Shown one piece after another: positions 35,701-47,407 of a stretch of DNA of 64,000 bases. This DNA is from Epiperipatus broadwayi (taxonomy: Eukaryota; Onychophora; Udeonychophora; Euonychophora; Peripatidae): positions 808,001 through 872,000 of the forward strand of contig JAQFVV010012397.1 of the NCBI GenBank assembly GCA_028023455.1. The letters are read 5' to 3'. The notes beneath the pieces were generated by a model. The model was not told where the DNA came from, did no database searches, and saw nothing but the letters and a program-made list of their open reading frames with translations. Made by a program: the position numbers and the translations under genes. Positions within the stretch are counted from its first letter, which is position 1. Every line of letters starts with the position of its first letter.

Positions 35701-37960
35701 AAATAATTAAATATTTATTTTATAAGAAAAGTAATAAAAGTAGGGAGTAAAAGAATTTATAGTTATAATTAGATAATAATATCATAGAAATATCAAAGGT
35801 AAAATAATGATAATATAAAATATGTTGTGAAATATGTATAAGGTAATAAAAATACAAATTGTATATTTTATTAATATATTTTAATATGGAAATATTAAGT
35901 AACTTAATATTCATGGAGTAAAGTAAAGAATATATTATATCCTAATTGTAAATAATTTTAAAGTGAAAAATAAATTATTTATTTTATTATAAAGTATTTT
36001 GTTAATATTAGTTGATAAAGTTTTGTATAATATGTTAATGCTTATTTATATATTTTTAAGTTTCATTTGAGAGTGACGTTTAGTAAATTCTAGATAATTT
36101 CGTCAACATCATTCATTCAGACATCGTAAACAATAATTTAAAGTGAGTGGTCTATCCTCACGCTTTCATTTCCAGTACTTAAGATTTGCCCATATATAAG
36201 CATTTGGGTTGGAAAGAATAAGTGGATTCATTTTATTCTTTCATAAATACTATATCTTGTGTTGGGAATGAAAGTGTTCATTTATTATTAACACTCGTAA
36301 AAAGCGCATGCACAATAGCTTGAAAAGGCTGATCTTTAATGTATTACAATTTATAATATGTTAAATATTTTTTTTATTAAATATAAGCTGTGTAAATTTT
36401 TTAAATTTTGTATTACTACTGTAATAAATGTTAATGTTTGTTTTTAAATTAATAAAGTGTTGAGTCTCTTTTCTTGTTTCCAAGTCATTATTCATCATCT
36501 TTACCACACATATATTTAATATTATTGCACATAATCTAAAATAAAATAAGAAATAAGAAAAAATATTATGATTCTTAAAAGACATTTGATGTTGTATTCA
36601 AAATATTAACTAATGTAAAAAATGTCTTTATCTTACTCAATGATCATAATGAATACTGAATAACTAGCATGCCATATAAAAAAATAATTAGTTTATAATA
36701 CATGGTGATAAGGAATTATTTTAAATTTGTTTACGATAATTAATATTGATAAATGTTGATTAATAATTTTAATTTAGTTTTAGTCAATTTATAAGAAAAT
36801 TAGTTAATTATTTTGAACTGAAGAATTGTTTAGTATATTTGTTTCTTTATTTTTAAATGTAGCTAGATTTAAATAAAATCCCTCTGTATTTATTTTAAGA
36901 AACAATAGTTACCTGAGATATTGATTGAGTTAAGAAATGTTAATAAAAAAGTGGAATCATTTTAATAAGTAGATGAATATTATATTGTATTATAATTAAA
37001 TTTAACATAGGAAATTTTAATACTAAATATAATTTACTTATTTTATTTTGAGTCATGGGAGTATCATTGATATCTTAGTGAAATAGTGTTTTGTGTTATT
37101 TCTATGCCATTGAGGGTATACTTTTTGGTATATACTTAATGTTATAAAGGAGTACTTTACTGAATGATTAGATAACAAGTCTCATGATTATTAATATTTT
37201 ATTATTAAAATAATTTATTAATATTGATATAATATATTACACATGAAATGAGCAATATTTGTACTACGAAAATTTTATGAAAAAGAAAGAAATTTGATTA
37301 GACTGAGCTAGAATAAGTTTGTTATTTAGATCAACCATATGTGATGAGGGGAGATGAGTCATCGTCCAGTCAGGGCTCAATATTTATGAGTAATTTTTTA
37401 TAGAAAATATATAACAGATATTCTGACAGTAAAACTAATCTTAAGGTAACATTCAAAAATAAAATATTAAATAGAATATATTTATCTTTTTTTTTCATGT
37501 AATTCCATCTTGTTATAGTAATAATATACAAATACATTTAAAATTTCAAAAGATGATCTATAATAAAAATATACAAGTTCATTTAAAATTTCAAAAATGG
37601 ATTCATGTTATTATGATCCCAAATAAAAATTAAGAAGTTCCATTTATTTTGTATTAATTTGCATATCAAATTTAAAAAAAAAAAAACAATATAGTACATA
37701 TAAAAGTCTGATACTCATTTTACCAAAAACCATCTTGGATAATGCAATTATTGGATAGTAATATTAGACATATCAAAAAGCAGGCCACACAGTCACACCC
37801 AATCCTATATCACTGTCTCTCAGCTCTTATTCTGCTCTTCAAAATCTTCTATTCTTCTTAAAGATCAATTATCAATTTTGTTTCTTTATCTTTTTTTCAC
37901 ATTTATCTAAATTACTTCTCAGAATTATTATTATTCTTATCTTCTCCTTTTCACTTTCTT
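35701..37960. other. AT-rich intronic DNA, nothing recognised
   Basis: No exon, RNA or transposon protein was recognised. There are only homopolymer runs, plus a short direct repeat (CATTTAAAATTTCAAAA, twice) near 37535-37590. Confidence 0.6.
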
Positions 37961-37961
37961 C

Positions 37962-38718
37962 ATATATTCTTATATATCAAACTTTCCTATATACTCTCTT
38001 CATATACTGCACTGCAGTCTTCATCAGAGTGACAACATTTAAACATATAATCATATAACCATTCTTTTGATCTATATATCTATATACATATTTTTTACAT
38101 TATTATTTCTAATTGTATCAAATTTTAACTAATTTTACCTTTACATCTTTTAATTTATATTTATTATTTAATTTATTATTATTTTTAGCCCATTCTATTT
38201 TATTTTTACCTATAAGAATAAAAATTAAAAATAGATATAGAAATAAAATAAAATAGAAATTATTAATAAAAGAATAAAATATGTATATAAAGATAAAATA
38301 AAGATATAAAAGAATAATAAAAAAAAGAAATAAAAGAGATTGAGGTAATGAAAATAAAAAGTAAAATAGAAATATGTAATGATATAAAAGAATGAAAGTA
38401 GAATGATAGATATATTAGAGGTAAAAATAAAATAGAATGATATAAAAATAATAATAAATTAAATAATAAGTATAAATTAAAAGATGTAAAGGTAAAATTA
38501 GTTAAAATTAGATGTAATTAGGAATAATAATGTAAAAAATATGTATACAGTATAGATATGTATATAAAATAATGGCTGTACGATTATATGTTTAAATGTT
38601 GTAGCTCTGATAAAGATTGCAGGACAGTCAAAACTGTAAAACAAATAAAGGAGGAATTATATGAAAATTTCATTGAAGTATATATGAGGAGAGTATAAAG
38701 AAATGTTTGGTATATCCA
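37962..38718. repeat. Inverted repeat with Penelope-type motif at both ends (old)
   Basis: Left arm (37962 to about 38220) and right arm (about 38230-38718) are diverged reverse complements; for example TTTTACCTTTACATCTTTTA is inverted near 38478-38500. The outer ends carry GTCACTCTGATGAAGACTGC (38014-38033, read on the minus strand) and GTAGCTCTGATAAAGATTGC (38601, plus), followed by AGGACAGTCAAAACTG. This is a degenerate form of the hammerhead-like motif at 54806. I infer two Penelope pseudo-LTR segments in opposite orientation. Confidence 0.65.
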
Positions 38719-38869
38719 AATGACTTCCCAACATATTTTGTGTATTTTATTTTAAACCTCTTCTGCTTCATAATTTCATCAATAATTGATTTTTTATCCC
38801 TTTTTTTTTTTTGCCATAAGGAAAGTATATAAAAACAATATCTTCACATGGAAAAAAAATTAGATAGCC

Positions 38870-40010
38870 CTATTAATGGAAAAATTCTACAAACAACTAT
38901 AAAATAAAAAATATAAGAACATGAAACCCTACGAACACAAAATACTTTGGAAGAGATAAGGCATGCAATTAAATTTATGAAGAATAGAAAAACTCCAGAA
39001 AAATAAAATTATTAAAGATATCATTTGTGAAACAAAAATAATGTTAGCAAAGCTATATTTTAAATGTTTAAATAATAAAAGTATATTCGATGATTATAAA
39101 AATGCAGTAGTTATATTGATTTTTAAAAAAATAAAAAAAAGAAACATCAAAAATTACAAACTATCAACCTTCTGTCAGTTTTATAAAATATCTTTACAAC
39201 TTAACTATAATATTCATTATGTAATTAAAAACTTTAGATTCAAACCAATCAAAAGAATAAGCTGAATTTAAAAGTTGTTATAGTATATTAGATTAGATTA
39301 CAGACAAAATTAAATTAAAGTATTGAGTATACATAATTATTATATTTTCAATTTGTAAATTATGAAAAGATATTTGATTCTGTAAATATTTCAATAGTAT
39401 TTAAAGCTTTGGAACATCAAGACTTACATCTAGAACATTACCAAAGTATGAAGATTATTTATCAAAATGCAATAGTAGAGATAAAACTATATAGTGTATT
39501 TAAAAGATAAACATTAATAACAGTATAAGATAAATCCATCTCTAATTTTTACTGCAGTTTTACAGGCAATATTTTGTGGAATTAAATAAAAACCTAAATG
39601 GATAAAAAAAATTGGAGATTACTTAAGTCATTTATATTTTGTAAATGATACAATTGTTTTTGTAAATAAGGTTTCAGACTTTCAAAAAATATTACTAACA
39701 ATATAGTATAAAAGCAAAAAAAAAAAAAAAATAGAACAAAAAATAAATGTTAAAAACAAACTAATATCCAATGATTTTTCAAAAAAAAAAATTGATTGTA
39801 ATGAATTGGAAGAAGTTAACAATTATAATTATCTTGATCAGATTATTAATACCAATGAAAGTATAAGAATAAAATTAATCACAGAATTAAACTTGAAGGG
39901 AGTGCTTTTAGTAGCAAATAATTTAAGATTAAGAGAAAAGCATATATAATTTTTTAAAAAAAGTTTTTCAGTAAAATCTGAGATTTAGCACTTAATAGAA
40001 TTAACAATAC
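38870..40010 (+). pseudogene. RTE-like LINE reverse transcriptase fossil
   Basis: The plus-strand frames, heavily interrupted, read EEIRHAIKFMKNRKTPEK (RT domain entry, near 38955) and then LYFKCLNNKSIFDDYKNAVV with FKKIKKRNIKNYK (39041-39170), the motif region of non-LTR RTs. Further pieces are YEKxFDSV-like sequence near 39360, then LSHLYFVNDTIVFVNK near 39630, where the family has F-A-D-D, and the late NNYNYLDQIINTNESIRIK near 39830. The order matches RTE-clade LINEs. No endonuclease domain was found; the copy is 5'-truncated and long dead. Confidence 0.75.
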
Positions 40011-40136
40011 TAAGACTTCAAAGTACATGCAAAGTATGGGAAAATGTATTTTAGGAGTAATAAAAAAATAAAAAGTAAAAAACATGGGAAAAAAGTAGTT
40101 GTCACTGAAAAATTAAGATACTGATAAGAAGTTGGG

Positions 40137-40670
40137 GTGAATTTGTTGCTAAAAGAAATGATAATAGATAATCAATTAAAGCCTAAAGACAATATGAAAT
40201 ACCTATCAATTCCTTTTATACCTAATGTAATCTCAAATATTGCAAAAAAATTGCCTAACAATTTCAAATTTAGCTTCAGAACACCTCCCAATACTAACCA
40301 ACTAATAAATAATTCCAACGATACAATAGAAAAAGATCAAGCCCCTCATGTGGTCTATAAAATGGCATGCCCTCAATTAGGCTGCTAGGCATCTTACTAC
40401 AGTGAGACTCGGGCTAACCTTAATACAAGAATTTACCAACAAAGGTATACATACAACAGGGTTTAAAATAAAAATGAAGGAACATCAGTATTATAGGACC
40501 ACCAAGCAGCTACAGGCCATGTATTCGAACGTAGTTCTGCCCAAATAATTTGTACAGAGAAGAGTGATGCCAAAAGAAAAGTTAAAGAAGCTTTTTACAT
40601 AGCAAATGATCTCAGTGCCATTAATAGAAGAGAGGCATGCTTTGCTCTCTCTAAACATTGGACTAACTAA
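40137..40670 (+). pseudogene. Penelope-like element fragment: linker and GIY-YIG domain
   Basis: The plus-strand frame 40137-40388 contains YLSIPFIPNVISNIAKKLP and FKFSFRTPPNTNQL, the linker of Penelope-like proteins, then APHVVYKMACPQLGC (the GIY half) and a TAG. It continues as SYYSETRANLNTRIYQQ (the YIG half with its Arg region). After two shifts it ends HVFERSSAQIICTEK and EAFYIANDLSAINRREAC with a natural-looking stop at 40668. The fragment directly follows the LINE fossil. It differs from the copy at 34.9-35.7 kb, so two Penelope lineages are present. Confidence 0.82.
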
Positions 40671-43540
40671 TTGAATATTCAAACTCATTTGCATACGTAT
40701 ACAATAAATCATAACAGTCTTCATTCACAAAGCTATGAGTATGAGATTCGAATATTAAATCTCAAAAGCGCTAAGCAGACCTATTATACATTATTTTAAC
40801 GCATGCGAAAAAAGTCACATATTTATAATTAAAGTCTTAAACTAAACCCTAAAAGTTATAAAAGACTAAGAAATATATGATAAAGTGGATGGATGAAATT
40901 TGAAAGTTTGCTGGATGAGGGTAGAAAAGACATACTATGGATAATAAAAATTGGGTTAAGTTTAAAAACTTTCATTCTGCAATTGATTTGTAATAGCTGA
41001 AAATGATGTACAACTATAAAATGCAGTTTGCTATTAATTTACCACTGATATCTTAAAGATTGTGAAGAAAAATTATTATGTTCATCCATTCTTTGCAGCA
41101 CTTTCACCAAATGAACATTAACAGGCTACTCACCAATAAGCAAGAGCAGAAACAAAGCTATAAGCATTTATAAGAAAATTTAAGAACAAAAAATCATTTC
41201 ATTTCTTCATAAAAAGCTGACAGTTCCTAATGATATAGTAATTGAATGTCTTTTAAAATCAGTTGTGTGTATATGTTTTATTGTATATAAGTATTTTCTT
41301 TTTATATTTTTCCACATGACATGTTAGACAAACATGAATTATGACCTAAAAATGTTGGAAGTTATAAAAATATCAAACAAAACAGTAGTTACTGACTGAA
41401 AACAGAGGGTTTAAGAGTGTTCAGATTTTAGATTCTGGTTTTGATCAGATTATGTTTTTTTTTGTTTTCTTTATAAATATAAAAATTTTATTATGGAACA
41501 GTGAATACAAGTAAATGATGATACAATCAGAACACGAGATCAATAAATTTGGATTACAGTACTTTACAATGAAGAACAGGAATTACACTATCTGCCAATT
41601 GATAAAATTCAAAAAAAGTTTGAATGTTCTATTACTAAGGCAAATGTTTTTTGATAACAGAACTTCAGACTATACTTCAGTGGTTTATAAGGCAGAAATT
41701 CTCAAGTCCTTGTCCCTGGAAGAACAGAGTTTATTTAGGCAACAACAGTTCCACGGAGATATTTCCCTCATTGAGATAGGCCAGATTTTATAAGTAATTT
41801 GGGAAAGAAGAGAATGTGACTATGAATCCCGGGTAGAAGCAAATCCATTATAGATTGGTTATTTTTGGATGTAAGAAAAGTGACAATGTGTAAAGTAGTG
41901 GAACTTTAAGAAGGTATGGGAATTGATTGCCATGTGGCTTCAGATATATAGGGAGAAGCCGGGTTGTAATCCCTTTGATGAATTTTTTTTGAGTTTATTA
42001 ATGAATATGTCCAGTGAGTTCTCTGTAGCTGGATTAAAAATGAGCTGACATCGGGTGAACTATAGTGAGAAAAGGATGAAGGTTGTTGAGCGTATCTCAG
42101 GGAAGGTACCATGAAGAATATTATCGATGAGAGTTGAAGGAGTAGGATTTTTATTTTTTGAAATGGAGGCTGCAAAATCTCTGTATGGCTGTAGGGAGAG
42201 GCAGAGGCAGTGACAAAGAAGGTGGGTAGAGGTTTCATCTTCTGAGACACAAAGGAAAAACTGAATCAATGCCCGAGAAATCTCAATGGTGTACAAGGAA
42301 ATGATTTGTAGGAAGTGCATTAAGATTGGATTTTTAATAGAAAATCAAAGAATTTGGGTTCGAGGAACCATCATTTGAATTTTTTAAATAGAATATGGTT
42401 GTTGATTTTTAAAAGGGTGGGGCCGGGAGAGACATTAGTGTTTATAATATGGAAGGCTCCCCAGAAAATAATTTTCTACAAGGAGGGTTTATTAGGAATG
42501 GTTGTAAACTTTTTGATAAGGGATATGAGAGATGATAACCAGAAGGAGTTTGAGGAAGGGGGTTTGTCAATAGAGAAAGTCTAGGTAAAAGGTAGAGCAT
42601 TAGGATATTGTAAGAAAATTTTATAGATGGTGTTGTAGATACATTGGATTAAAAGATGTCTATGGAATGAAGGGAAAGACCATTAAATATGGTATGTTTT
42701 TGGAGGTTTCTCAAGCTAATTGTTGCAGCCTTCCCTCCCTGAATCAGATTGGTACACATTCTATAAATCTTTCTAATAAATTGCTTTGGTGAAATCAATG
42801 TTTTTTTTTATTTGGTTACTTCCAGTTAAATATTACTTTCAAGTGAAGGTAGATTGTACATATTGTATAAATGGTCTAATAATAATTGATATATTATCAG
42901 ACTTATGAAGATAATATTCAAAGATTATTTGAAAAGTGGATATAAAGATATAAATCTTGAAACATAAATGGAGTAATTGATTATAAATAAATCTAAAATA
43001 ATGAATCATAAAGATTATTATTATATCAGATAAAATAGCAAGGTTGGTTACTAAATTCAATAAAAGATATCAAAGCAGTTAATTACTTTTTATGTCTTTA
43101 TATTTTAAAGTGAATGATATATAGGTGATAAAATTTTATTTGATCAGACCAAAATTCCTTATTATTAATTATTTGTTAAAATATATAGATATAAAAAATT
43201 ATAAGGAATATTTTTTCTTTTTCTGAAAATTCCAGATGTTGCCTCTCATATGATTATCCACTTTAACATTCATATATTGCATTATCACTTTTTAAGAGTT
43301 TTTCAACTGTAACATTAAACGAATTTTGAAGCATATAAACAAATTGTAACAGAAATGTTGTGACTATTGAAGATATTTTTAACTGGAGTTTATATGAGAA
43401 GAATATACTCTGTCTCTTGACTTATTCTTTGAGAACAGAATTCAAAATAGAATGTTGAGTGGTGGCAGCACTGTTAGTGTATATTAACAGAAATATTACA
43501 CATTTTATCACAATTCCTCCATGCTTTATAATGAATATAA
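40671..43540. other. Intronic DNA with weak LINE trace
   Basis: Mostly unrecognised. On the minus strand at 42320-42060 a frame of 86 codons contains FLCVSEDETSTHLLCHC, which resembles the C-terminal Cys/His motif that ends many LINE ORF2 proteins. Nothing else in the neighbourhood could be aligned by eye, so this is only a candidate LINE 3' end. A 92-codon plus-strand frame at 41515-41793 shows no known domain. Confidence 0.35.
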
Positions 43541-43559
43541 AGAACATAAACCTGGTGAT

Positions 43560-44830
43560 GGCACAATTATGACTTTCCAGGTTAGATCAGCAAACCAGAT
43601 AAAAAACTTGGAGTTGGAGCAGAATGTGGAGTTAATGTATCTTTTGAGTTGGAACTGTTATTGCAGTCAGCTCCTGCTCATTATGACGGTTTAACTGATA
43701 ATTTGATGTATTCTGGTAGGAATTATCTTCATTGTTTTTGAATTCTTGAACTACTTTCTAAATTGATACTCATTTCTTGAGGATGCCACTAATATAGAGT
43801 TGATGCATATGTCTTTTCATTAAATTCCTACTATCAAGTTTCATGAGGTCCTGAAGTTAATCAAATTTTTTTAAGATATTATTTAATTTCCACTCTGGTT
43901 TCTAGTTGGAATAGAATTAAATTTAAACTTAATCTACCAGGCTTAACTGCCACGTTTTTCTATATGGTATACTTTTCTTGAATTTGACTGGCTTTATAAC
44001 AACCAGTTTAATTCAAATTTGACAGTTTCAAACAATTCTTCTGAAGTTTTTCCATTGAGTGAAGTTGCACAATATTGAAAAAGTATTTCTGAGACTTTTT
44101 TGGGTATAGATCCTAATTTTTCACTCATGGCAATCAATCATTTTTTGAGTGTTTGCAATATTTCTGGAATTCTTCACTGGTGAATATTGATGCATTGTCA
44201 GATAAAAGAAAATGCATCTTGAAGAATTTCAATAATTGATTGTAATGTTGCCACACTTGTGATTGATTCAATTTCTGCCTCTTTTGATTTTGCGTCAGTG
44301 ATAATCAAATAATAATTCCCTTTAAATTGACATATAATTAATAATGCCAGTTTCTTTTTGATTCCTACCAAAGATGAAGAACCTTTTATGAAGAGCTGTT
44401 TCTTATGGTGGTATATGTACTTTATATATGTATCAGTCACTCAATGTTGAATTTCACAAGTATATGAAGTGTCTGGCTAATCCTTTCATTTTTGATATCC
44501 TAATGTGGATACAATGCAATTCTTAAAGATCAATTGATTACATCACTAGATGTAGAATTATAAAATGTTGGTCCCTTAAAATAATATTAACAATAGTAAA
44601 CTCCCCATACAGTAGTGACCACATGATTGGTGGTTTTAAAATAATGCTACTGTTAATGGTAAAATCGATTTCAATATCACAGAAACCTTGAAGCACTTTG
44701 ATGATTTGGGTCAATCGTTAATCTTTGCTCGTTATGGCTACTAATAATTTTTTCTTGATATGTTTGATGGGCTTTGATATAAGAGGAATATGTTCAGTCA
44801 CTTGATTTATTCTTTTAGAATAGAAATGTA
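43560..44830 (-). pseudogene. Old Ty3/gypsy integrase fossil
   Basis: On the minus strand, pieces of a gypsy pol C-terminus appear in order. At about 44700-44460 there are remnants of the HHCC linker (CLLWG, LGYQK with family-like spacing). At 44440-44198 an open frame holds KGNYYLIITDAKSKEAEIES, where the core's second strand and the K-W/E region are expected. At 44180-44140 DNASIFTSEEFQKYCK matches the second catalytic Asp region. A degenerate tail runs to about 43560. No LTRs were found. The first catalytic Asp region and the Glu are not readable. It is a separate, older insertion than the two elements with LTRs. Confidence 0.72.
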
Positions 44831-44849
44831 TGTATGAATTAATGGGAAT

Positions 44850-46776
44850 ATTACAAACAATTATTATAAAAAGTTTATTATATTTTTACTACCATAAAAT
44901 ATGTATTTTAAGACTGTAATATGCTTAATAGATTCAATACAAAGGCTGAGAATCTATAAGTGAAAAAAAAAAGTGCATTAATGCTCATTCGTTTTCACCT
45001 TTACAAAAAAGTCATCAATGGGTTCAGCACATGACTTCAATTAAGATTAATTTTAGCATATAGATGTTTTTTTTTTCTATATAATCAATGCTCATCTGAT
45101 TAGCAAAGAGTGTTGAGCTTATTTTACATTCTAAATAAACTATATATACATTAGTCAAGCAATGGTCAATGGTAACTAATTACTTTGAGCCAGATGATTA
45201 AAAAATATTAGAAAATTCTCACATATCTAGAAAGTCTCCAATTTTATTCTAATATTTGAACAGAAAGTCATATGTATGACAAATATTGATTAATCATTAT
45301 ACCATGAGACTTTTAACCATGAGACTTTTACCACTATCTTATATTTTAAATAATTTTTTTAATTATCCATTCACCTTAATTTTTTCCAATTGTTCTATAA
45401 AAGAGAAAAAACAAATAATTCTTCATTTGGAAATTCTTGAGTCCAAATAGCCAATAGAAATAACACTATCTTGCTGACTATCCTCTGATAATTCTGACAA
45501 TTTGGGATTATCTTGTAAAATAATAACTACATATCCAAAAAACAATATGATAAACATAATACTGATCTACCCTTAGAATGGTACATATGATAAACTTGTT
45601 CATTATTAATTTCTCAGTATTATATTAGACTTCAATTAGAAGTAAAACTATCTATTGTATTTGGATGATTCTTACCTAATCATTTCTTTCTATTATCATT
45701 TTATGTTTAAATTCATTGATCAGAAAATGTGAAAGGCATTGGTGTACTCATGCCAAAATGGGCAGCTGCTCTACAAATGTCTCTTCCTCAATCCTTTAAT
45801 ACTATGTTTTACTACAATCTTATTTTGTACTGATTTTATGTAACTACCAAAAAGTCAATGTCAGAAAACAATTATACAATGTCTACTTCAAATTGTGCAT
45901 ATTCAACAAATAATTATATTCTTACAAGTTAGTCCTAACAATGAGATTCATTATTATTCAGATCAATGACTCCTCTAAAAACTGTGCAATTATAAATTGC
46001 AACTAAATTGCAACTAGTCTATTAATATAATTCTACGTTATTATCCCGGTTGCAATCTATTAAACTTTATGATAGGTTTTCTTTGATTTTCTTTTTTATA
46101 AGGAAAAATATTTTGATTTTTCTTTCTTAATCAGATATTTCGAGATCTGCAAAAAAAAAAACATTAATTTATGGTATAGGAGTTAAGGAGCAATCCTATA
46201 AATATTTTATTATTATCCTTCACAATCCCATTGTTTTTTCTTCTAAGCTAGCTAAAATTACACTTAAAAATATTTAACCCTGGCTTCCTTATATAAAAAA
46301 ATTATTTATTTCTCAATTGTATCCCATCAAAAAAAAGTATGAAATTGTTTATTTTATTTTTTTATTTTTACTTGTTTATATTATAATGAGACAGCACTTT
46401 GAAGCAAAATAATTTTTCACAAAAGAAAATCTGCATTAAAGTAAGTTTTTTCTTAACTTATACCTTAGACTTGGTTGTAACATTTTGATAGTTATTTTTC
46501 TTAATTAAATAAAAGATAATAAAATTCAGAAAACTAAAGACACAATGAACTTTCAAATGTTGGCTAGTTATCACCCATCAAGAAGACAATATTTTCTTTA
46601 ATATTAATTTTTTAAATAAGTTATTCTCATAGTAAAACTTTTTTTTTTAGTTTTCTGGATGCTGGCCGTGATTTTTTATATTTTTAATACAAAAGAAAAT
46701 ATATTTACTCTCAAAAACTATTTACAAATATATATATATAATAAATCATACATGCACATAGCAAATTGGTAATTTC
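44850..46776. other. AT-rich intronic DNA, nothing recognised
   Basis: No exon or repeat beyond short tandem ACCATGAGACTTTTA (twice, about 45301-45330) and homopolymers. Confidence 0.6.
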
Positions 46777-47054
46777 ACAGAGGCAAAACTCTCCATAATG
46801 TAGTGCTTAGTGCAAACCAGAGTAATCAATGGATACAGAAAGGTTTGTACATAAAATCTCTATCTAGAGCCTATTCATCCAATATTCCCAGACTAGTTTC
46901 TAGCTTGTGGCTTTCATCATTGAGGAGCCTTGGATATGAGAGCACTGCACCTAGATTTTAGGATCTAATGCAAATATGCACAAAACTTCCTGCATCCATT
47001 GATTACTCTGGTTTGCACTGAGTGGCGCTACAGTATGGAGAGTTTTGCCTCTGT
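46777..47054. mobile_element. 278-bp MITE, TIR begins ACAGAGGCAAAACTCTCC
   Basis: Terminal inverted repeats of about 65 bp: ACAGAGGCAAAACTCTCCAT and, further in, GTGCAAACCAGAGTAATCAA are mirrored at the right end. The CAGAGG start is compatible with the hAT superfamily, but no 8-bp target duplication was found. The middle (CTAGCTTGTGGCTTTCATCA, then GGATCTAATGC) also occurs in the inverted repeat at 52.3-52.8 kb. It lies about 230 bp from the FTP exon, inside the intron. Confidence 0.8.
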
Positions 47055-47284
47055 AAAAAACAGATTGTGTAAGCCTAAAGAATGGTGATCATGTGATATT
47101 GGTTATTATACATAAATCATGTGACACCAGCCAATTCTCAAAATAACCCAATAGAATATCAGTAGTCCATTGTTAAGATATTACTCAGATAATTTCTGAG
47201 TATTGTCTTGATGATATTATATTGGTTTCTTTTAAAAAATGACTGGGAAGTGATGTGATTTATATATATAAACACATACTTTAC

Positions 47285-47407
47285 CTGTGTCATCTTTTGT
47301 GTAAATCTTTACATCACATAAGTTTAATTTATTTGGATTAGGCATTTCGAGTGTGACAAACATACCCACTTGTTTACCAGGCATTTCATACTTGTAAATC
47401 GAACCCA
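47285..47407 (-). CDS. Internal exon: C-terminal part of an F-type (fucolectin) lectin domain
   Basis: A 123-nt minus-strand exon between an acceptor (TTTAAATTACAG, before 47407) and a donor (GTAAAG, after 47285), phase 1 on both sides. It is open in one frame and reads GSIYKYEMPGKQVGMFVTL, then EMPNPNKLNLCDVKIYTKDD. This fits the last strand region of FTP/fucolectin domains (G+YV-x-L ... L-x-LCEVEVY), with Asp in place of the usual Glu after Cys. The fucose-binding His/Arg residues and the domain start would be in upstream exons that I could not find. Strand and phase fit the CTLD exon at 12569-12880, giving FTP followed by CTLD in one secreted or surface lectin. A single 40-residue match leaves some doubt. 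Confidence 0.7.

Larger units (their letters stand above)
12881..47284 (-). other. Probable 34.4-kb transposon-filled intron of the lectin gene
   Basis: Bounded by a GTAAAG donor at 47284 and a TTTGTTTTAG acceptor at 12881 on the minus strand, both phase 1. The junction codon would be GTA. The interval holds most of the elements in this window and no further exon that I could recognise. The join is an inference from strand, phase and domain order; a missed small exon inside is possible. Confidence 0.55.

Noticed and set aside
42060-42320. Possible host zinc-finger exon on the minus strand
   Set aside because: The single Cys/His cluster looks more like the end of a LINE ORF2, and no splice sites frame it; kept only as a weak LINE trace.
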